27,375 nucleotides of DNA. Source: Bacteroidales bacterium UBA3754. GTDB taxonomy: Bacteria > Bacteroidota > Bacteroidia > Bacteroidales > UBA1715. The stretch is taken from NCBI GenBank assembly GCA_002371705.1, contig DFGI01000052.1:1-27375 (forward strand). The letters run 5' to 3'. Position 1 is the first letter of the stretch, and the number at the start of each line of letters is the position of its first letter. Positions 25,465-27,375 of this stretch are shown here, in pieces. The translations under genes were made by a program, and so were the position numbers. The notes beneath the pieces are model-generated. The model was not told the DNA's origin. It worked only from the letters and a program-made list of their open reading frames with translations, and ran no database searches.

Positions 25465-26217
25465 TTAAGATAGTATATGAGCCGCCTTAAACTCTTCTTT
25501 CAACTTCTCTTTCCAATCGGGTTTAGGATATTCTATATATCCAATGCCCTTAAAATCATTGGGAAAATCAAACGACACGTTTTTCGGACGTTTTAATAAA
25601 ATGGCAACTTTTTTAGGTAGCAATGCTGAAAAGTAACCCAATTCCAACACTACATTTTCGCGTGCTCTTCGTGTCAGTCCTGTATTTGAACCGAACTCAC
25701 GTCCTTCGTCACAAGGAGTATAGAGAACAACGGCAAAACCAATGTCTTTGGCTTCGTTTTGCAGTTTTTCTAAAATTGTCATATTCCTGTTTGCCCTCTC
25801 ACTCAATATTATTGGTTTCAATCCTAACGATACTATGTATTTTTTCACAGCTGTTTTCATAGTTTTATCGTGACCGTGAACAATAAAAACTTTATTGCTT
25901 GATTGAAAATTTTTAGGCTCTATACCTATTTGCTTTATCTTTTTTCTTGCAAGAGTATAAACCTCGGTACAAATTGGTTGAAATTTATCAAATTCGTTGC
26001 TGAGGGTAAGTGTATTTTTATCGGCAGTAAGACACCTTATCTTTTTGTAATAAATATGGTCTCGACCTAAATATTCCAAGAAAAAGGCTTGCGTTGCCTT
26101 TTGCCATTCAGAGAAACAACTTTGTTGAACCTTGTCAAATGCCCTTTGAATTCTCTTTTTTGTGTAGTTTTCCGCTAAACTCTCTAATTTTTGTATTTTC
26201 TGCTCTATAATATCCAT
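25465..26217 (-). CDS. TIR-like domain protein (PF10137/CAP12-type), candidate anti-phage effector
   Basis: This 250-residue protein combines an N-terminal ~105-residue helical, charged domain that I do not recognise with a C-terminal TIR-like domain (~108-250). The TIR-like part starts with KVFIVHGHDK, contains LSERANRNMTILEKLQNEAK and ALVLYTP-like FAVVLYTPCDEG, and has the signature RARENVVLELGYF (about residues 180-192 from the ATG), ending in the FKGIGYIEY stretch. This is the domain found in Pycsar PycTIR and in CBASS Cap12 effectors, where TIR domains cleave NAD+. The Glu in VLELGYF is the likely catalytic residue. No cyclase gene is visible nearby. I chose the ATG at 26217; a GTG at 26223 is in frame. 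Its NADase activity and defence role are inferred. Confidence 0.82.
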   Translation of the reverse strand: MDIIEQKIQKLESLAENYTKKRIQRAFDKVQQSCFSEWQKATQAFFLEYLGRDHIYYKKIRCLTADKNTLTLSNEFDKFQPICTEVYTLARKKIKQIGIEPKNFQSSNKVFIVHGHDKTMKTAVKKYIVSLGLKPIILSERANRNMTILEKLQNEAKDIGFAVVLYTPCDEGREFGSNTGLTRRARENVVLELGYFSALLPKKVAILLKRPKNVSFDFPNDFKGIGYIEYPKPDWKEKLKEEFKAAHILS

Positions 26218-26277
26218 AAACACCTATTATTTCAACTTCTCCACTTCCCCCAACAACTTTTCTAACTTCCCTTGTTC

Positions 26278-26302
26278 GGCTGGATTTGCAATCCGCCCGA
26301 AT
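26278..26302. repeat. Small palindromic repeat, copy 1 (GGATTTGCAATCCG core)
   Basis: GGATT-TGC-AATCC followed by GCCCGAA. It is closely similar to the copy at 26888-26910. The 26218-26348 gap shows no gene of its own. Confidence 0.5.
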
Positions 26303-26348
26303 AGAAAATATAGGACATTAAAACCGAATTGGCGACATTTTCAACAAC

Positions 26349-26759
26349 CTATAAAAAATACTTGACAATCTTTACAACCTTATATTTTCGCCTATTCAAA
26401 GCCTTATAAGACCTCACATAAATACAATTATCATCAGACATGATGAAATCTATCTTATTCTGAAAAACCTTATCAAAACATTCAAACTTCTTACCAAGTT
26501 CATCATCATCTGGTGATGTAGAATAAATATCATAAGAATACATATTAGAACCGACATACATATTCAGTTCAAATCCCACATATAACGATTCATTAAAAAA
26601 ATCAGACCGTTTTAGTTGTACAATCTGAAAACTCACATCATCAAAAGTATAATAAAGTGTATCAACTTGATCAAATACAACTGCCTGTTTAGTAGAGTGA
26701 TATTCCTGAGAATAACCAAAGACAGGCAACAACAAAATAAACAACAATAGTTTTTTCAT
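26349..26759 (-). CDS. Small secreted protein of unknown function
   Basis: This 136-residue protein has a clear signal peptide (MKKLLLFILLLPVFGYSQEY; likely cleaved after YSQ or nearby, with no lipobox Cys). The mature part is Asp/Tyr/Phe-rich in its first half (DTLYYTFDDVSFQIVQL) and basic at the end (RRKYKVVKIVKYFL). I recognise no domain. The gene is AT-richer than the housekeeping part of the window, as are its neighbours, which fits an accessory region. A possible -7 box TATTTTTG lies upstream (26784-26777) without a good -33 box. Export to the periplasm or outer membrane is the only property I can support. Confidence 0.75.
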   Translation of the reverse strand: MKKLLLFILLLPVFGYSQEYHSTKQAVVFDQVDTLYYTFDDVSFQIVQLKRSDFFNESLYVGFELNMYVGSNMYSYDIYSTSPDDDELGKKFECFDKVFQNKIDFIMSDDNCIYVRSYKALNRRKYKVVKIVKYFL

Positions 26760-26854
26760 AACACTTAAATTTTCTACAAAAATAAAAAAGGTTTGTAAAC
26801 TTCCCGTTTTTGGGACATAGTAAAATTAGACAAATTTAATTAATTACCAGTTCT

Positions 26855-26910
26855 GCTGGATTTATAATCCAGTCGCCGTGAGTATAAGGATTTGTAATCC
26901 GTCCGAACGG
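26855..26910. repeat. Two further small palindromic repeats (copies 2 and 3)
   Basis: Copy 2 is CTGGATT-TAT-AATCCAG at 26856-26872, a perfect 7-bp stem. Copy 3 is GGATTTGTAATCCGTCCGAA at 26888-26907, matching copy 1 at 26278-26302 apart from T/C changes. They sit between the secreted-protein gene and the CRISPR array. The 26760-26967 stretch holds no gene. Confidence 0.55.
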
Positions 26911-26967
26911 AAACTAACAGAATAAAATACACCCCGAAATTTCTGATGGAGATTTTTGTCATTTTGT

Positions 26968-27375
26968 GTTGTGAATTGCTTTCAAATGAGTATCTTTGAC
27001 ATAGTGGGAACAATACACACCAAATAGAAATAAAATCTTTTTCAGTTGTGAATTGCTTTCAAATGAGTATCTTTGACATAGTGGGAACAATTTCAATCTG
27101 CCCGTAGTTCAAAGCACCTTCGTTGTGAATTGCTTTCAAATGAGCATCTTTGACATAGTGGGAACAATTATTTGCGTTGCTTGTTCATTGTAATATTTGT
27201 TGTGAATTGCTTTCAAATGAGTATCTTTGACATAGTGGGAACAATTTCATATTCAAAGATGTTGCATTTGAACCCGTTGTGAATTGCTTTCAAATGAGTA
27301 TCTTTGACATAGTGGGAACAATTTCTGCAAGACCAGTTATCTGCTTCAGACGGTTGTGAATTGCTTTCAAATGAG
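26968..27375 (+). CRISPR. CRISPR array, 47-nt repeats, type II-C-like, running off the right edge
   Basis: Five complete repeats of 47 nt (26968-27014, 27045-27091, 27122-27168, 27199-27245, 27276-27322) and the first 23 nt of a sixth (27353-27375) alternate with five unique 30-nt spacers (27015-27044, 27092-27121, 27169-27198, 27246-27275, 27323-27352). The period is exactly 77 nt. The repeat starts GTTGTGAATTGCTTTCAAAT and ends GTGGGAACAAT. Repeats differ at one site only: repeat 3 has C instead of T at 27145. Repeat length, 30-nt spacers and the GTTGTG start match type II-C arrays of Bacteroidetes, such as those I recall from Bacteroides fragilis. The orientation on the plus strand follows that comparison. 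No cas9, cas1 or cas2 and no anti-repeat for a tracrRNA lies in the window. Confidence 0.97.
26969..26998 (+). promoter_or_regulatory. Putative promoter inside each CRISPR repeat (first copy)
   Basis: Repeat positions 24-31 read TATCTTTG, an exact match to the Bacteroidetes -7 box TAnnTTTG. A TTG at positions 2-4 lies 19 nt upstream, where the -33 TTTG is expected. The copies of the -7 box are at 26991-26998, 27068-27075, 27145-27152 (altered to CATCTTTG), 27222-27229 and 27299-27306. Transcription would start about 10 nt before each spacer. This is a prediction from sequence only. Confidence 0.45.

Noticed and set aside
26808..26830. Possible degenerate CRISPR repeat upstream of the array (shared GACATAGT)
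   Set aside because: Only eight bases match and the distance to the first repeat is not a multiple of 77, so chance is enough to explain it.
26760..26967. tracrRNA anti-repeat before the CRISPR array
   Set aside because: No stretch complementary to the first 20 nt of the repeat occurs here on either strand.

Overview
The window looks like chromosomal DNA of a Bacteroidota member, probably of the order Bacteroidales. The evidence is a type IX secretion (T9SS) sorting domain on a giant adhesin, a RemB/Wzi-like outer-membrane protein, promoters of the Bacteroidetes -33 TTTG / -7 TAnnTTTG type, an LL-diaminopimelate aminotransferase, and a 47-nt type II-C-style CRISPR repeat. I cannot place it below order level.

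Layout. (1) 1-6230, all minus strand: partial glf (UDP-galactopyranose mutase), ruvC, thrC (overlapping ruvC by 13 nt), a Na/Pi cotransporter-family protein, and dapL. (2) 6354-16644, minus strand: what looks like one surface operon read from right to left. It holds a polyprenyl-phosphate sugar-1-phosphate transferase, an overlapping RemB/Wzi-like barrel protein, and a 2393-residue secreted adhesin with 17 InlB-type repeats, three SprB-type repeats and a T9SS C-terminal signal. A strong hairpin follows its stop codon. (3) 16667-20817: housekeeping genes gap and guaB (minus), each with a clear terminator and promoter, then a divergent U32-family tRNA hydroxylase (trhP-like, plus). (4) 20823-24644: REP-like hairpins, a Wzx-like flippase (plus), a GT4 glycosyltransferase (minus, tail-to-tail overlap) and the Kdo transferase waaA (minus). 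(5) 24663-27375: an accessory region. It contains a large nested inverted repeat, two tiny genes (a HicB-like orphan and an unknown 56-residue protein), a TIR-like (PF10137-type) effector candidate, an unknown secreted protein, small palindromic repeats, and a CRISPR array that runs off the right edge.

Functional themes. Glf, the sugar transferase, the flippase, GT4, WaaA and RemB/Wzi all concern the cell envelope and its surface glycans, and the giant T9SS cargo is exposed on that surface. ThrC and DapL both serve the aspartate family of amino acids. The right end looks like the edge of a defence island.

The most interesting observation is that every complete CRISPR repeat contains, or in one case nearly contains, the Bacteroidetes -7 promoter box (TATCTTTG) with a TTG 19 nt upstream. 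The only base change among the five complete repeats hits the first, conserved T of that box. This suggests per-repeat promoters, as known for Neisseria type II-C arrays but built from Bacteroidetes promoter elements. No cas genes or tracrRNA lie inside the window.
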